64,000 nucleotides of DNA from Hymenobacter glacieicola (GCF_014640315.1 NZ_BMGS01000003.1:430859-494858); one strand, 5' to 3'; counted from the first letter of the stretch, positions 32,342-41,407 are shown. Program-made: numbers and translations. The notes: generated from the letters alone by a model not told the origin.

Positions 32342-33004
32342 ATGCATCTGTTCATTGTGGAAGGCCAACCGGTAGAGGCTGAATTCCGCCGCAAGTTCGG
32401 GGCCACGCACACCTATGACTTCTGTCCGGCCGGCGCCCCCGACCTGCTTACCCGTCTCGGGGCGGCGGATGTGGCCTTCGACCTGCGCGACTGGCCCGAA
32501 CTGCATTATGAGCAGCCTCGGCAGCCGCTTTTCTACAACACCACTACCCGCAGCCTGGCGCAGCTTTTCCACGGCGAGGCTCCGCCATTTGGTCCCGTAT
32601 TTGGCTTTTGCGGCCTGCCTACATTTGTTGATGTGCCCGTCTGGGAAGTAAGCACCTATGGCGCTGCCGATGGATTGTACCTCTCCGAAGCCTGCGCCCT
32701 TCTTGGCACCGAATACCAGGTAGTGCAGGATCGGGTGGGGCTGCTGACGCCGCGGGTAGTTTGTTTAAGCATCAACGAAGCCTGCTACGCCCTGCAGGAA
32801 GGAGTAGCATCCGCTCCGGCTATTAACCTTCTTTTGTTAGGTAGCGGCAGTGGTTTGCTGACGCGGGCCAACACCATCGGGCTAAGCCGCGTCTACGAAA
32901 CGTTGGAATGCGTGTACCAGGACACGCACGAGCCGCGCTACATTCCCAGCGCGCTGCTTAAAAGAATGCACCTGCGCGGGGAGTTATTTGAAGTAGGAGG
33001 GTGA
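32342..33004 (+). CDS. Stand-alone 3-hydroxyacyl-CoA dehydrogenase C-terminal-domain protein
   Basis: The 220-residue product matches the helical C-terminal domain of 3-hydroxyacyl-CoA dehydrogenase in its second half: RVVCLSINEACYALQEGVAS, then AINLLLLGS and IGLSRVYETLECVYQDTHEPRYIPSALLKRM. The first 110 residues are not a Rossmann fold: no GxGxxG dinucleotide motif is present, so it cannot bind NAD in the usual way. It also lacks the typical GTNYPLGP loop in clear form. It may be a degenerate or regulatory homologue, or partner a separate NAD-binding subunit. A hairpin follows directly and glmS is convergent. Confidence 0.75.
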   Translation: MHLFIVEGQPVEAEFRRKFGATHTYDFCPAGAPDLLTRLGAADVAFDLRDWPELHYEQPRQPLFYNTTTRSLAQLFHGEAPPFGPVFGFCGLPTFVDVPVWEVSTYGAADGLYLSEACALLGTEYQVVQDRVGLLTPRVVCLSINEACYALQEGVASAPAINLLLLGSGSGLLTRANTIGLSRVYETLECVYQDTHEPRYIPSALLKRMHLRGELFEVGG

Positions 33005-33018
33005 ACAGATAGAATAGA

Positions 33019-33050
33019 AAAAGCCGCTTAGGTTTCCCCAGGCGGCTTTT
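33019..33050. terminator. Bidirectional terminator between the 3HCDH-like gene and glmS
   Basis: AAAAGCCGC and GCGGCTTTT form a perfect 9-bp stem around a 14-base loop. The A and T tracts provide U-runs on both strands. Convergent genes end 15 and 18 bases away. Confidence 0.8.
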
Positions 33051-33067
33051 CTGTTTTGCGGAGTAGG

Positions 33068-34903
33068 TTACTCTACCGTCACTGACTTGGCCAGGTTACG
33101 GGGCTGGTCAACGTTGCAGCCACGTAGCACGGCAATGTGGTAGGAGAGCAGCTGTAGCGGCACTACCGATACCAGCGGCATCAGGACCTCGCTCGTGGCA
33201 GGCACCTCAATCGTGAATTCGGCCATTTCCGGAATCACCGTGTCACCTTCGGTTACCACGGCAATGATCCGGCCTTTGCGAGCCTTCACTTCCTGAATGT
33301 TGCTTACGACCTTCTCGTACGAGCTATCCTTGGTAGCAATAACAACCACGGGCATGTTCTCGTCGATTAGCGCAATCGGACCGTGCTTCATTTCCGCCGC
33401 GGGGTAGCCCTCCGCGTGGATGTAGCTGATTTCCTTTAGCTTCAGAGCGCCTTCCAAGGCCACGGGGAAGTTGTAGCCACGACCCAAGTACAGGAAGTTG
33501 GAAACGTCCTTGAAAATCTCAGAAATCTGTTTGATTTCGGCGTCCAGCTGCAGCGCCTTCTCGACCTTCGCCGGAATGGTGTTCAGCTCCATCATTAACT
33601 CCCGCAGCTTCGTATCGGAGAGCGTGCCGCGCTTGTGGCCCACAATCATGGCCAGCAGCGTTAGCACTGTTACCTGCGCCGTGAAGGCCTTGGTAGAGGC
33701 TACTCCGATTTCCGGACCCGCGTGGGTATAGGCACCGGCGTCGGTGGCCCGGGCAATGCTGCTGCCCACCACGTTGCAGATACCGAAGATGGTAGCGCCC
33801 CGGCTCTTCGCCAGTTCAATGGCAGCCAGCGTGTCGGCCGTCTCACCGCTCTGCGAAATAGCAATTACGATGTCACGCTCCGTAATGATGGGGTTCCGGT
33901 AGCGGAACTCCGAAGCGTATTCCACTTCTACCGGAATACGCGCCAGATCTTCCAGCAGGTACTCGGCCACCAAGCCCGCGTGCCAGGAGGTACCGCAAGC
34001 CACAATGATGATGCGGTCCGCGTTTACAAACTTCCGCTCGTAGGCGCGCACGCCGCCCATGTTCAGGTGGCCGGCTTCCAACTCCAGACGGCCCCGCATC
34101 GAGTCGAGAATAGAGCGGGGCTGTTCGAAGATTTCCTTTAGCATGAAGTGCTCGTAGCCGCCTTTCTCAATGCGGTCCAGCTCTAGCTCCAGGGTCTGAA
34201 TGTAGGGAGTCTGCTTTACGTCTTCCTTGCTACGGATTTCCAACTGCCCATCCTTAATTACTGCCAGCTCGTAATCGTTTACGTAGATTACTTCGTTGGT
34301 GTACTCAATGATGGGCGTGGCATCGGAGGCGAGGAAAAACTCGTTTTCGCCTACCCCGATTACCAACGGCGAGCCTTTACGGGCGGCAATCAGCTGGTTG
34401 GGGTTATCCTTGCTCAGTACCACAATAGCGTAAGCACCTACTACTTCGTGCAGGGCCAACCGAACGGCTTCCTCCAGGGAGCAGCTATTCTGCTTCTGAA
34501 TTTCCTCAATCAGGTTCACGAATACTTCCGTGTCCGTGTCGGAGTGAAAAACGTGGCCTTGCTGCTGCAAATGCTGCTTTAGCGCGGCGTAGTTTTCGAT
34601 AATGCCATTGTGGATAATAGCAATCCGCTCCGAGGTGGAATAGTGCGGGTGCGCATTTACGTCGTTGGGTTCGCCGTGGGTAGCCCACCGGGTGTGGCCC
34701 ATGCCAATGTGGGCGTGGGTGTCAACCTCAGCAATAAAAGCTTCAAGGTCAGCTACTTTGCCTTTTTTCTTGTAAACGCTGAGTTGGCCATTCAGCAGGG
34801 CTACGCCAGCTGAGTCATAGCCGCGGTATTCCAGGCGACGCAGGCCTTTAATGATGATGGGGCAAGCCTCACGGTGCCCAATGTAAGCGACAATTCCGCA
34901 CAT
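33068..34903 (-). CDS. glmS: Glutamine--fructose-6-phosphate aminotransferase (isomerizing)
   Basis: GlmS makes glucosamine 6-phosphate from fructose 6-phosphate and glutamine, the entry to UDP-GlcNAc for peptidoglycan and LPS. The 611-residue protein begins MCGIVAYIG, with Cys2 as the glutaminase nucleophile. GHTRWATHGEPND is the family signature. Two sugar isomerase (SIS) domains follow, with SQSGETADT, and the C-terminus ends in the conserved PRNLAKSVTVE. The length is standard. No glmS ribozyme was recognised upstream; the 114 bases 34904-35017 hold only the gap to the DUF4270 gene. NagB, which works in the reverse direction, is at 54425. Confidence 0.97.
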   Translation of the reverse strand: MCGIVAYIGHREACPIIIKGLRRLEYRGYDSAGVALLNGQLSVYKKKGKVADLEAFIAEVDTHAHIGMGHTRWATHGEPNDVNAHPHYSTSERIAIIHNGIIENYAALKQHLQQQGHVFHSDTDTEVFVNLIEEIQKQNSCSLEEAVRLALHEVVGAYAIVVLSKDNPNQLIAARKGSPLVIGVGENEFFLASDATPIIEYTNEVIYVNDYELAVIKDGQLEIRSKEDVKQTPYIQTLELELDRIEKGGYEHFMLKEIFEQPRSILDSMRGRLELEAGHLNMGGVRAYERKFVNADRIIIVACGTSWHAGLVAEYLLEDLARIPVEVEYASEFRYRNPIITERDIVIAISQSGETADTLAAIELAKSRGATIFGICNVVGSSIARATDAGAYTHAGPEIGVASTKAFTAQVTVLTLLAMIVGHKRGTLSDTKLRELMMELNTIPAKVEKALQLDAEIKQISEIFKDVSNFLYLGRGYNFPVALEGALKLKEISYIHAEGYPAAEMKHGPIALIDENMPVVVIATKDSSYEKVVSNIQEVKARKGRIIAVVTEGDTVIPEMAEFTIEVPATSEVLMPLVSVVPLQLLSYHIAVLRGCNVDQPRNLAKSVTVE

Positions 34904-35017
34904 AAGTTGGTTGGTTGTGACAGAGCAGAAACTTTCCGAAAGTGAAAGTTAAAGACGGGCGGCATGGCAAAAGCCGTGCCGCCCTTGTTGATAGGCTCGT
35001 TCAGCACAAAATGCTGT

Positions 35018-36514
35018 TTAACGAAGCTTGGAATAATATACGCGGAGCTTGATAGCCTTAGTATCAAGCTGAGCACGGTTCAAGGTCAGGTTGGGGTTGG
35101 TACGCAGGATGGGTGATAAGAGCAGTGCTGAGGGCAGCTCACCATCCAGCCGATTTTGCAGGTAGGCTTGCAAGTATTCCGTCAGGGGTACGGAGTAGTA
35201 TTGGGGCGAATCGTAGCTAGGGTACAGCGTTGCCGCCGCCGGGTTGCCCACGCTTGTCGCCGTCGACTGGCCGTTCTGGCCAGCACCTTCTACCTGGACC
35301 AACCGCTCGTAGCTAGTGGCGCCTACCGTGCGCACCAAGGGCTCGTTGCTGGCATTTACCTCGTATAGATAAACGCTGGTAGGGTAAGGGAACAAGGCAT
35401 TCGTGTTCTGCTTGATTGGTAACAGCAGTTCGGCGCGATTTACGGCCACCTCTGTATTATTCATAAGCGTTGCTAAGCCCTGCAGTTCCAATCGAGTCGC
35501 TAAACCAGTTCCCTCCTGCAAATATGTATACCCATCGGTAGCACTAGAGTTAATCTGCTGACCTGTTGAACTCAGACTTGCTAATGGGGTGCCGGAAAAG
35601 TCAGTAGTGAGCTGAGTGAAATATTTGGGCCCGGTAGTGCGCGCATCAGTAGGCAGAGGCCCCGCTACCAAGCTATAGGAGTGAAACTTGCTCTTGTAGC
35701 CGCTGGCATTCGTGCCAGTGAAATAAAATATTACCCTGGAGTTGTACGAGCGGTTAAAGGCCACAACGTTATCCGCGAATCCGGTGGAAGGCGTTAGAGC
35801 TATACCTTTCCAAATAGCATCAAGCCTTTCCTGATTAAAGGAAGTGCTCTGCAAGGCGGAAAAGACCGAGTTAGCCAGTGCTGTGGTAGCTGCATATTTC
35901 AGCAGCCGCAGCCGCACTACTCTGTCAATTACAGTGGTGGTAATGAGGCGGGTAGTGGTATCCGTTGTGCTGGAGGCCAACGTCCGCTGCTTCACCTGAA
36001 CAGAGCGGTTGAGCGGAGCTGAAAGATTCGTGAGCAGCACACTGCTAGCCGGAACTGAGGTAGAGTTGTACACTGTACGCTCATCTAGCGGCTGCTGGAG
36101 TACGCCTAAATCAAACCGTAATGGTTGAGATGCAGTGCCATAGACCTTATCGAAACCAATGCTAAACACCACGGAGTCTAGCCGAACTCCGGTAAACTTG
36201 CTGGGTAATGAGTCAACTGGGCTCAGGAAGGAGTTGTACTGCAGGTTCAGGTATGCCTGAGCGGTAGTAGTGCCAACTTTAGTATCGCGCAGTCGGCCTA
36301 CCAGCAATTGGTTGCTATTAATAGTTTCAACGGGCTGCTGACGTACGGTGTACGTAGCAACTGGCAGATCAAGAAATTGTGAGCTAATGGGCGAAGTGCC
36401 AGGTAGCTCCAGGCCAAGGTCATTGGCTTTTTCACAGCTGGTAGCAAGGCCCAGCATGGAAACGGCAAAAAGGGAAACCGAAGCGAGTCGGCTGGCGCTA
36501 GCTGGCCAATTCAT
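35018..36514 (-). CDS. DUF4270 family lipoprotein
   Basis: The 498-residue product has a lipoprotein signal peptide with the lipobox LATSC and then the DUF4270 start (EKANDLGLELPG). The body is beta-rich with many Thr and Ser. DUF4270 proteins are confined to Bacteroidota and have no established function; most are predicted surface lipoproteins. Its first 17 bases overlap the end of the GT5-domain gene, so the two are translationally coupled. Base composition is somewhat less GC-rich than in the flanking genes. The neighbourhood with glmS, panC and panD recurs in the phylum as far as I recall. Confidence 0.85.
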   Translation of the reverse strand: MNWPASASRLASVSLFAVSMLGLATSCEKANDLGLELPGTSPISSQFLDLPVATYTVRQQPVETINSNQLLVGRLRDTKVGTTTAQAYLNLQYNSFLSPVDSLPSKFTGVRLDSVVFSIGFDKVYGTASQPLRFDLGVLQQPLDERTVYNSTSVPASSVLLTNLSAPLNRSVQVKQRTLASSTTDTTTRLITTTVIDRVVRLRLLKYAATTALANSVFSALQSTSFNQERLDAIWKGIALTPSTGFADNVVAFNRSYNSRVIFYFTGTNASGYKSKFHSYSLVAGPLPTDARTTGPKYFTQLTTDFSGTPLASLSSTGQQINSSATDGYTYLQEGTGLATRLELQGLATLMNNTEVAVNRAELLLPIKQNTNALFPYPTSVYLYEVNASNEPLVRTVGATSYERLVQVEGAGQNGQSTATSVGNPAAATLYPSYDSPQYYSVPLTEYLQAYLQNRLDGELPSALLLSPILRTNPNLTLNRAQLDTKAIKLRVYYSKLR

Positions 36515-37310
36515 TATAGAGGGCGTAGTAAGAAGTCAGCAGATTGTCATCGGCGCCAACCTGCTCAATTTGTTTCTTAGTCGAGTACTCGGTGAACATC
36601 GAATTCAGATTTTCACTGAACGCTTCGTCTGATTTCACTACCGTATCGGCGTACTCCATACCTACCTTGATGAACCCGCCGAAGTCAGCAGTTTTCAGCG
36701 CGGCCAGCATATCATCTTCAATGTCCAGCATCTTTGCTTTCTCAATGATGTCGCCCTCAAACTTGTGGTCAAACTCATTGTTGTAGATGGTGAACACCGA
36801 TTTGGCATCCTTGAAAATCGGGTCCTTTTTGTAGGTCGTTTTCAAGTACATCGGAATCAGGCCTGTCATCCAGTCATTGCAGTGCACAATGTCAGGCGCC
36901 CAGCCCAGCTTCTTTACCGTTTCCAGCACTCCTTTGCAGAAGAAGATAGCCCGCTCGTCGTTGTCGGCGTGAAACTTATCGTTCTTGTCAACCAACACAG
37001 ACTTGCGGTGGAAGTAGTCTTCGTTGTCAATAAAGTATACCTGCAGCTTGGCGTTCGGGATGGAGGCTACTTTAATGATGAGCGGCTTTTCGTCCTCGCC
37101 CACGGCAATGTTGATGCCCGAAAGCCGCACTACTTCGTGCAGGCGGTTCTTGCGCTCATTGATGATGCCGAAACGGGGCACGAAAATGCGGATTTCCATC
37201 CCCATTTCCTGCATTCCCTGCGGCAGCCGCCGCAAAAACTCCGCTACCTTGGTGGTCTGCAAAAACGGGTTGATTTCCGTGGCAGCATAGAGTATTCTCA
37301 ACTTGGACAT
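36498..37310 (-). CDS. Glycogen/starch synthase catalytic subdomain protein (GT5 N-terminal domain)
   Basis: The 270-residue protein aligns with the N-terminal half of GT5 glycogen synthases: the ILYAATEINPFLQTTKVAEFL start, then MEIRIFVPRFG, VYFIDNEDYF and DIVHCNDWMTGLIPMYLK. The C-terminal Rossmann domain with the nucleotide-sugar-binding motifs is absent, so it cannot be a classical glycogen synthase. The conserved first loop normally has KTGGL, here TTKVAE. Such single-domain proteins are a known group in Bacteroidota. It is coupled to the DUF4270 lipoprotein gene by a 17-base overlap and is divergent from panC. Confidence 0.85.
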   Translation of the reverse strand: MSKLRILYAATEINPFLQTTKVAEFLRRLPQGMQEMGMEIRIFVPRFGIINERKNRLHEVVRLSGINIAVGEDEKPLIIKVASIPNAKLQVYFIDNEDYFHRKSVLVDKNDKFHADNDERAIFFCKGVLETVKKLGWAPDIVHCNDWMTGLIPMYLKTTYKKDPIFKDAKSVFTIYNNEFDHKFEGDIIEKAKMLDIEDDMLAALKTADFGGFIKVGMEYADTVVKSDEAFSENLNSMFTEYSTKKQIEQVGADDNLLTSYYALYNELAS

Positions 37311-37357
37311 ATAGAGTCAGTTGGGGTGATTAGGAATGGGCAACACTTTGGGATGCA

Positions 37358-37365
37358 CAAAATTA
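37358..37365 (-). promoter_or_regulatory. Promoter -7 element TAATTTTG for the GT5/DUF4270 genes
   Basis: The minus strand reads TAATTTTG, an exact TAnnTTTG match, 47 bases upstream of the GT5 start. It would drive the coupled pair and perhaps glmS beyond it. It lies in the 120-base divergent spacer shared with panC. Confidence 0.55.
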
Positions 37366-37430
37366 AACATTTTTGAGGGAAATTTCAACCTAACTCATCT
37401 GGCCACTCGTTGTAGGGGCCTTTTTACTCT

Positions 37431-38288
37431 ATGGAGATACTGAATACCGTCGCCGCGTTGCAAGCCCGTACCGAAACTTGGCGGCGAGAAGGTAAGCGCA
37501 TTGGTCTAGTGCCCACCATGGGTGCCCTGCACGAAGGCCACCTGCAGCTAGTGCGCGCCGCGGCGCAGGAGTGTGATGTGGTGGTAACCAGCATCTTCGT
37601 AAACCCTACCCAGTTCAACAACCCCGAAGACTTCCGCTTGTACCCGCGTCTGCCCGAGGCGGATGCGGAGCTGCTGGCGCCGGCGGGGTGCACGGCCTTG
37701 TTCCTGCCCGCAGCCTCCGACATGTACCCGCAGCCCAGCGTGCTGCGCTTTGATTTCGGGCCACTGGAGCGGGTGATGGAGGGGGCGCACCGGCCGGGGC
37801 ACTTCAATGGGGTAGCTACGGTGGTAAGCAAGCTGTTTCACCTGAGCCGGCCCCACCGGGTGTATTTCGGGCAAAAAGACCTTCAGCAGGTAGCCATAGT
37901 GCGGCAGCTCATTGCGGATTTGTCGTTTGATTTGGAGCTGGTGGCATTTCCTACCGTGCGGGAGGCCGACGGGCTAGCTATGTCCTCGCGCAACCGGCGC
38001 TTGGATGCGGCCTCCCGGGCCGTGGCTCCGCGCTTGTACCAGGCCTTGCAATTGGCCCAGGAGCTGGTGCAGGGCGGGCGAGCTTCGGTCGAGGAAGTTC
38101 AGGCGGCGGCCCGCGCTTCACTCAATTCCACGCCCGGCCTTGAGCTGGAATACTTGGAGCTGGTGGATGCACAAACCCTGCAGCCCCTGCCGGAGTGGCA
38201 GCCCGGCCGCACGGTGGCAGTCTGCGTGGCCGCGCACCTGGGGGGCGTTCGGCTAATTGATAACGTAGTAGTAGCCTACCCTTACTAA
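37431..38288 (+). CDS. panC: Pantoate--beta-alanine ligase
   Basis: PanC joins pantoate and beta-alanine through a pantoyl adenylate, giving pantothenate. The 285-residue protein has the ATP-binding HxGH motif as HEGH at residues 34-37 (preceded by PTMGAL), the FVNPTQFN loop, the GKKD-like FGQKDLQQ segment and the MSSRNRRL motif that corresponds to KMSKS. panD follows after 70 bases. Together with coaX at 11986, the window encodes three steps toward coenzyme A. Confidence 0.96.
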   Translation: MEILNTVAALQARTETWRREGKRIGLVPTMGALHEGHLQLVRAAAQECDVVVTSIFVNPTQFNNPEDFRLYPRLPEADAELLAPAGCTALFLPAASDMYPQPSVLRFDFGPLERVMEGAHRPGHFNGVATVVSKLFHLSRPHRVYFGQKDLQQVAIVRQLIADLSFDLELVAFPTVREADGLAMSSRNRRLDAASRAVAPRLYQALQLAQELVQGGRASVEEVQAAARASLNSTPGLELEYLELVDAQTLQPLPEWQPGRTVAVCVAAHLGGVRLIDNVVVAYPY

Positions 38289-38321
38289 GGACGGCGCCCT
38301 AGCGCTTCGGGGCGGGTTTAC

Positions 38322-38329
38322 TATCTTTG
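38322..38329 (+). promoter_or_regulatory. Promoter -7 element TATCTTTG for panD
   Basis: An exact TAnnTTTG match lies 29 bases before the panD start in the panC-panD spacer. It suggests that panD can be transcribed separately from panC. No TTG was found at the -33 distance. Confidence 0.5.
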
Positions 38330-38358
38330 CGGCCCAAAATTCACTCGCTTTTTCACCC

Positions 38359-38706
38359 ATGCACATCGAAATTCTCAAGTCGAAGATTCACCGCGTAAAG
38401 GTTACGCAGGCGGAATTGCACTACGTGGGCAGCATCACTATTGATGAAGACCTGCTGGACGCGGCCAACATGGTGGAAAACGAGAAGGTAACCATTGTTA
38501 ATGTCAACAATGGGGAACGGTTTGAAACTTATACCATCAAGGGCGAGCGAGGCTCAGGAATGATCTGTTTGAATGGTCCGGCTGCTCGCCGGGTAGCAGT
38601 CGGCGACATCATCATTATCATTTCTTATGCGCTAATTGACTTCGCGGAAGCTCGAACCCACAAGCCTACAGTTATCTTCCCGGATCAGCACAATCGTATT
38701 AATTAA
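38359..38706 (+). CDS. panD: Aspartate 1-decarboxylase
   Basis: PanD decarboxylates aspartate to beta-alanine, the second substrate of PanC. The 115-residue proenzyme has the self-cleavage site Gly24-Ser25 in YVGSITID, which gives the pyruvoyl group. The catalytic Lys is K9 in LKSKIHR, and [10 protein letters not shown] and [14 protein letters not shown] follow. The length is normal. It follows panC. Self-processing is expected from the intact GS site. Confidence 0.96.
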   Translation: MHIEILKSKIHRVKVTQAELHYVGSITIDEDLLDAANMVENEKVTIVNVNNGERFETYTIKGERGSGMICLNGPAARRVAVGDIIIIISYALIDFAEARTHKPTVIFPDQHNRIN

Positions 38707-38728
38707 TTGGGTTTTGTCAAGAAATAAT

Positions 38729-38789
38729 GCTGGTGGACTAGCACCGGAATAGCCCCAAGTAGACGGGCTTCCGTGCGTGGTCCACCAGC
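38729..38789. terminator. Long imperfect hairpin after panD
   Basis: The outer arms GCTGGTGGAC and GTCCACCAGC (38729-38738, 38780-38789) pair perfectly. Inside, CACCGGA/TCCGTG and AGCCC/GGGCT pairs continue the stem to an 8-base loop with small bulges. It is a 61-base structure with a T-rich tail (TGTTTTCTTG). It is most simply a terminator, but the layered stems could also be a repeat-element remnant. Confidence 0.7.
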
Positions 38790-38831
38790 TGTTTTCTTGT
38801 TTGGGGAGCAGACATTCACCTATTTACCGCC

Positions 38832-39848
38832 ATGAAGCAACTGCTGAACGTTCTGAAATACGGCCTACTGCTCGTGTTGTCGGGGTTATTGATGTGGTAC
38901 GCCCTGCGTGGTCAGGAGCTGAAACTGGTGGGCCAGTACATGCGCGAAGCCAACTACGGCTGGCTGAGCCTGACGGTGCTACTTTCGGCTCTGGGCTACT
39001 TCAGCCGAGCCCACCGCTGGCAGATGCAGCTAGAGGCCAGCGGACAAAATCCGCGCTACTGGCACGTGTACCACGCCATGATGGTAGGATACTTGGCCAA
39101 CTTGGTACTACCCCGCATGGGCGAAGTTATCCGGTGCTCTGTGCTCAACCGCACTGACCGGGTACCCGTGCAGGTGTCGCTAGGAGCTGTTATTACGGAA
39201 CGCGTGATTGACTTGCTGATTCTGGCTGGCCTGTTAGGGCTGACGCTTCTGCTGGACTTTCATAAGTTCTGGGCTTTTGTAGTAAGCTTGTTTTCTGATC
39301 GGTACGAATCCCTGGCCGCGCACAAAAACCTGCTTCTACTGCTGGCAGCAATAACAGTCGTGCTGCTGCTGCTGTCGGGGTACTTGTTGCTGCGCAATCT
39401 GGAAAAACTGCGGCAGCGGGCCCTCTTCGTAAAGCTTGAAAACTTTGTGCGGGGCATGCTCGACGGTGTATTTAGCATACGGAAGCTGCGCAGCCCCGGG
39501 CTGTTTTTGCTGCATACGGCCTTTACCTGGCTGGTGTACTACCTCATGGATTACCTGGCATTCTTCGCCTTCCCCGCCACGGCCGGCCTCACGCCGGCCG
39601 CCGGTTTGGCCGTGCTTACCTTCGGGGCCTTCGGCATGGCGGCGCCGGTGCAGGGCGGCTTTGGGGCCTTCCACCTGATGGTGCAAAGCACGCTGCTTGT
39701 GTACGGCATCAGCAAGGAGGCCGGTATTGCTTACGCGCTGGTGGTGCACGGCTCCCAAACCCTGCTGGTGGTGCTAATGGGCGGTATCAGCTTTGTTGCC
39801 AGCATGGTGAAATCAGGGAAGGTTACCCCGCAGGTAGCCTTAACTTAA
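38832..39848 (+). CDS. Lysylphosphatidylglycerol synthase transmembrane family protein (flippase-like)
   Basis: The 338-residue polytopic membrane protein has about eight hydrophobic helices and the LPG_synthase_TM pattern: the GYFSRAHRWQMQLEA motif, MMVGYLANLVLPRMGEVIRC, and an APVQGGFGAFH segment near the end. Members include the YbhN and MprF membrane domains and are thought to move or modify lipids. The catalytic C-terminal aminoacyl transferase domain of MprF is absent. It precedes rfaE2 by 12 bases, suggesting a link to LPS or lipid assembly, but the substrate is unknown. Confidence 0.85.
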   Translation: MKQLLNVLKYGLLLVLSGLLMWYALRGQELKLVGQYMREANYGWLSLTVLLSALGYFSRAHRWQMQLEASGQNPRYWHVYHAMMVGYLANLVLPRMGEVIRCSVLNRTDRVPVQVSLGAVITERVIDLLILAGLLGLTLLLDFHKFWAFVVSLFSDRYESLAAHKNLLLLLAAITVVLLLLSGYLLLRNLEKLRQRALFVKLENFVRGMLDGVFSIRKLRSPGLFLLHTAFTWLVYYLMDYLAFFAFPATAGLTPAAGLAVLTFGAFGMAAPVQGGFGAFHLMVQSTLLVYGISKEAGIAYALVVHGSQTLLVVLMGGISFVASMVKSGKVTPQVALT

Positions 39849-39860
39849 AGCGGCCCGCGC

Positions 39861-40340
39861 ATGTGGACGAAAGATAAAATTATGGCTCTACCAGAACTGC
39901 TAGCCCAAGTAGCAGCCTGGAAAGCAGCCGGCGAGAAAATTGTGTTTACGAATGGGTGCTTCGATCTGCTCCACCTGGGCCATGTCGACTACCTCGAAAA
40001 AGCTCGTCACCTGGGCCAGCGCTTGGTGGTAGGCCTTAATACGGACGCTTCGGTGAGCTGCCTGAAGCCAGGGCGACCCCTGCAAGACGAAGTGTCACGG
40101 GCACGGGTGTTGGCTTCTCTTTTGTTTGTGGATGCAGTAGTGCTCTTCGGTGAGCAAACCCCACTAAACCTGATAGAAGCCATTCAACCCGATATTCTAG
40201 TTAAAGGCGACGACTATCAAATCAGTGGAATTGTGGGCCACGAAGTAGTGTTACGAAACGGCGGGCAGGTGCTGACCGTACCCTTGGTAACTGGTTACAG
40301 CACTACGCGCATCGTCGAGCGGATTCTGGGTAGCAGTTGA
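39861..40340 (+). CDS. rfaE2: D-glycero-beta-D-manno-heptose 1-phosphate adenylyltransferase
   Basis: This 159-residue nucleotidyltransferase corresponds to the C-terminal domain of HldE. It makes ADP-heptose precursor for LPS inner core. The motif TNGCFDLLHLGH has HxGH at residues 38-41, and GYSTTRIVERI near the end corresponds to the ISTT-like motif. The kinase domain of HldE is not present here, as is common where the two activities are separate genes. It is coupled to the upstream flippase-like gene. Confidence 0.93.
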   Translation: MWTKDKIMALPELLAQVAAWKAAGEKIVFTNGCFDLLHLGHVDYLEKARHLGQRLVVGLNTDASVSCLKPGRPLQDEVSRARVLASLLFVDAVVLFGEQTPLNLIEAIQPDILVKGDDYQISGIVGHEVVLRNGGQVLTVPLVTGYSTTRIVERILGSS

Positions 40341-40430
40341 GCTTTCAGGCTAAGGTAGGAGGCAAATACCGCCATCCGTGCGTTAGTCGAGCGGCTTAGC
40401 CAGCGCCCCCTCATTCTAACCATCTCTACC

Positions 40431-41129
40431 ATGTACTACAATTCAAGCCCCATTTACTTTATTGTCATTCTGGCTATGGTAGTCAGCTGGCTGATTCAGT
40501 GGCGGCTACGAAGCAAGTTCAGTCAGTATGCCCAGATTGGGTTACAGTCGGGCCTTTCCGGCCGGCAGATTGCTGAGTTAATGCTTGCCGACCACGGCAT
40601 CACCGACGTGCGCGTTATCAGCACGGAAGGCCGCCTGACCGACCACTACAACCCCGCCGATAAAACCGTGAACCTCAGCGAGGCCGTGTATGAGGAGCGA
40701 AGCGCTGCCGCTGCCGCCGTTGCGGCCCACGAATGCGGCCACGCTGTGCAGCATGCCACTGCTTATAGCGCCCTGCAGTTCCGCTCGGCCATGGTGCCGG
40801 CCCTGAGCGCCGTATCCAAGTTCATGCCGTTCGTATTGCTGGCTGGCGTGTTCATGATTCGTACTACGCTCATTCCGTTGGGGGTAGGCATTGTGCTGTT
40901 TTCCCTGACTACCCTGTTTTCCTTCGTGACCTTGCCGGTTGAGTTTGACGCCTCCAAGCGGGCCCTGGCCTGGATTGACAAGCGCGGCATCGTGACTCCG
41001 CAGGAGCATGCCATGGCCAAAGACGCCCTGTGGTGGGCCGCCATGACCTACGTGGTAGCGGCGCTTAGCTCCTTGGCTACCTTGCTTTATTACGTGAGCA
41101 TCTTCCTGGGTAGCCGCGACCGTCGTTAG
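40431..41129 (+). CDS. YugP family zinc metallopeptidase (membrane)
   Basis: The 232-residue protein has an N-terminal helix, a zinc motif HECGH at residues 100-104, and three or four further hydrophobic helices. It contains the patterns LSGRQIAELMLADHGITDV and NLSEAVYEERSAAAAAVAAHECGHAVQHA. The YugP (DUF2268-like neutral zinc metallopeptidase) family is widespread and its biological role is undefined. Domain order and length are normal. A hairpin follows it. Confidence 0.9.
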   Translation: MYYNSSPIYFIVILAMVVSWLIQWRLRSKFSQYAQIGLQSGLSGRQIAELMLADHGITDVRVISTEGRLTDHYNPADKTVNLSEAVYEERSAAAAAVAAHECGHAVQHATAYSALQFRSAMVPALSAVSKFMPFVLLAGVFMIRTTLIPLGVGIVLFSLTTLFSFVTLPVEFDASKRALAWIDKRGIVTPQEHAMAKDALWWAAMTYVVAALSSLATLLYYVSIFLGSRDRR

Positions 41130-41162
41130 GCGCAGGCGTGCTAGCAGCACTTCTAAACCAAG

Positions 41163-41188
41163 CAGCCGCTCTTACCAAAGGGCGGCTG
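41163..41188 (+). terminator. Terminator after the YugP gene
   Basis: CAGCCGC and GCGGCTG form a perfect 7-bp stem around a 12-base loop, followed by TTTTGTG. It lies 33 bases after the stop. Confidence 0.75.
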
Positions 41189-41192
41189 TTTT

Positions 41193-41407
41193 GTGTATCG
41201 GCCCTCCTGCTCCTGCGCTTAAAGCAGCCATTACTCTCTTAGCACTAGATTGTAGTAGCTGGCAGTAGTCATAATTCTACTTGGAGACTCTGGCAAGCTA
41301 GGAGCAGAAACCAAGCTCGGCAGGAAACAAAAAACGGGTAGGATACCTTATGCTGCTAGCCTACTAAAAAAATGCGGGCTATCTGCGTAATCTGCAAACT
41401 TGTCGGT
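41193..41407. other. Gene-free spacer before the acyl-CoA dehydrogenase
   Basis: No convincing coding frame or RNA gene was found here. The stretch carries A-rich runs near 41325-41375 and leads to the promoter element at 41408. Confidence 0.5.

Noticed and set aside
34904..35017. glmS ribozyme upstream of glmS
   Set aside because: The 114-base spacer shows none of the conserved ribozyme core, and the ribozyme is mainly known from Firmicutes.
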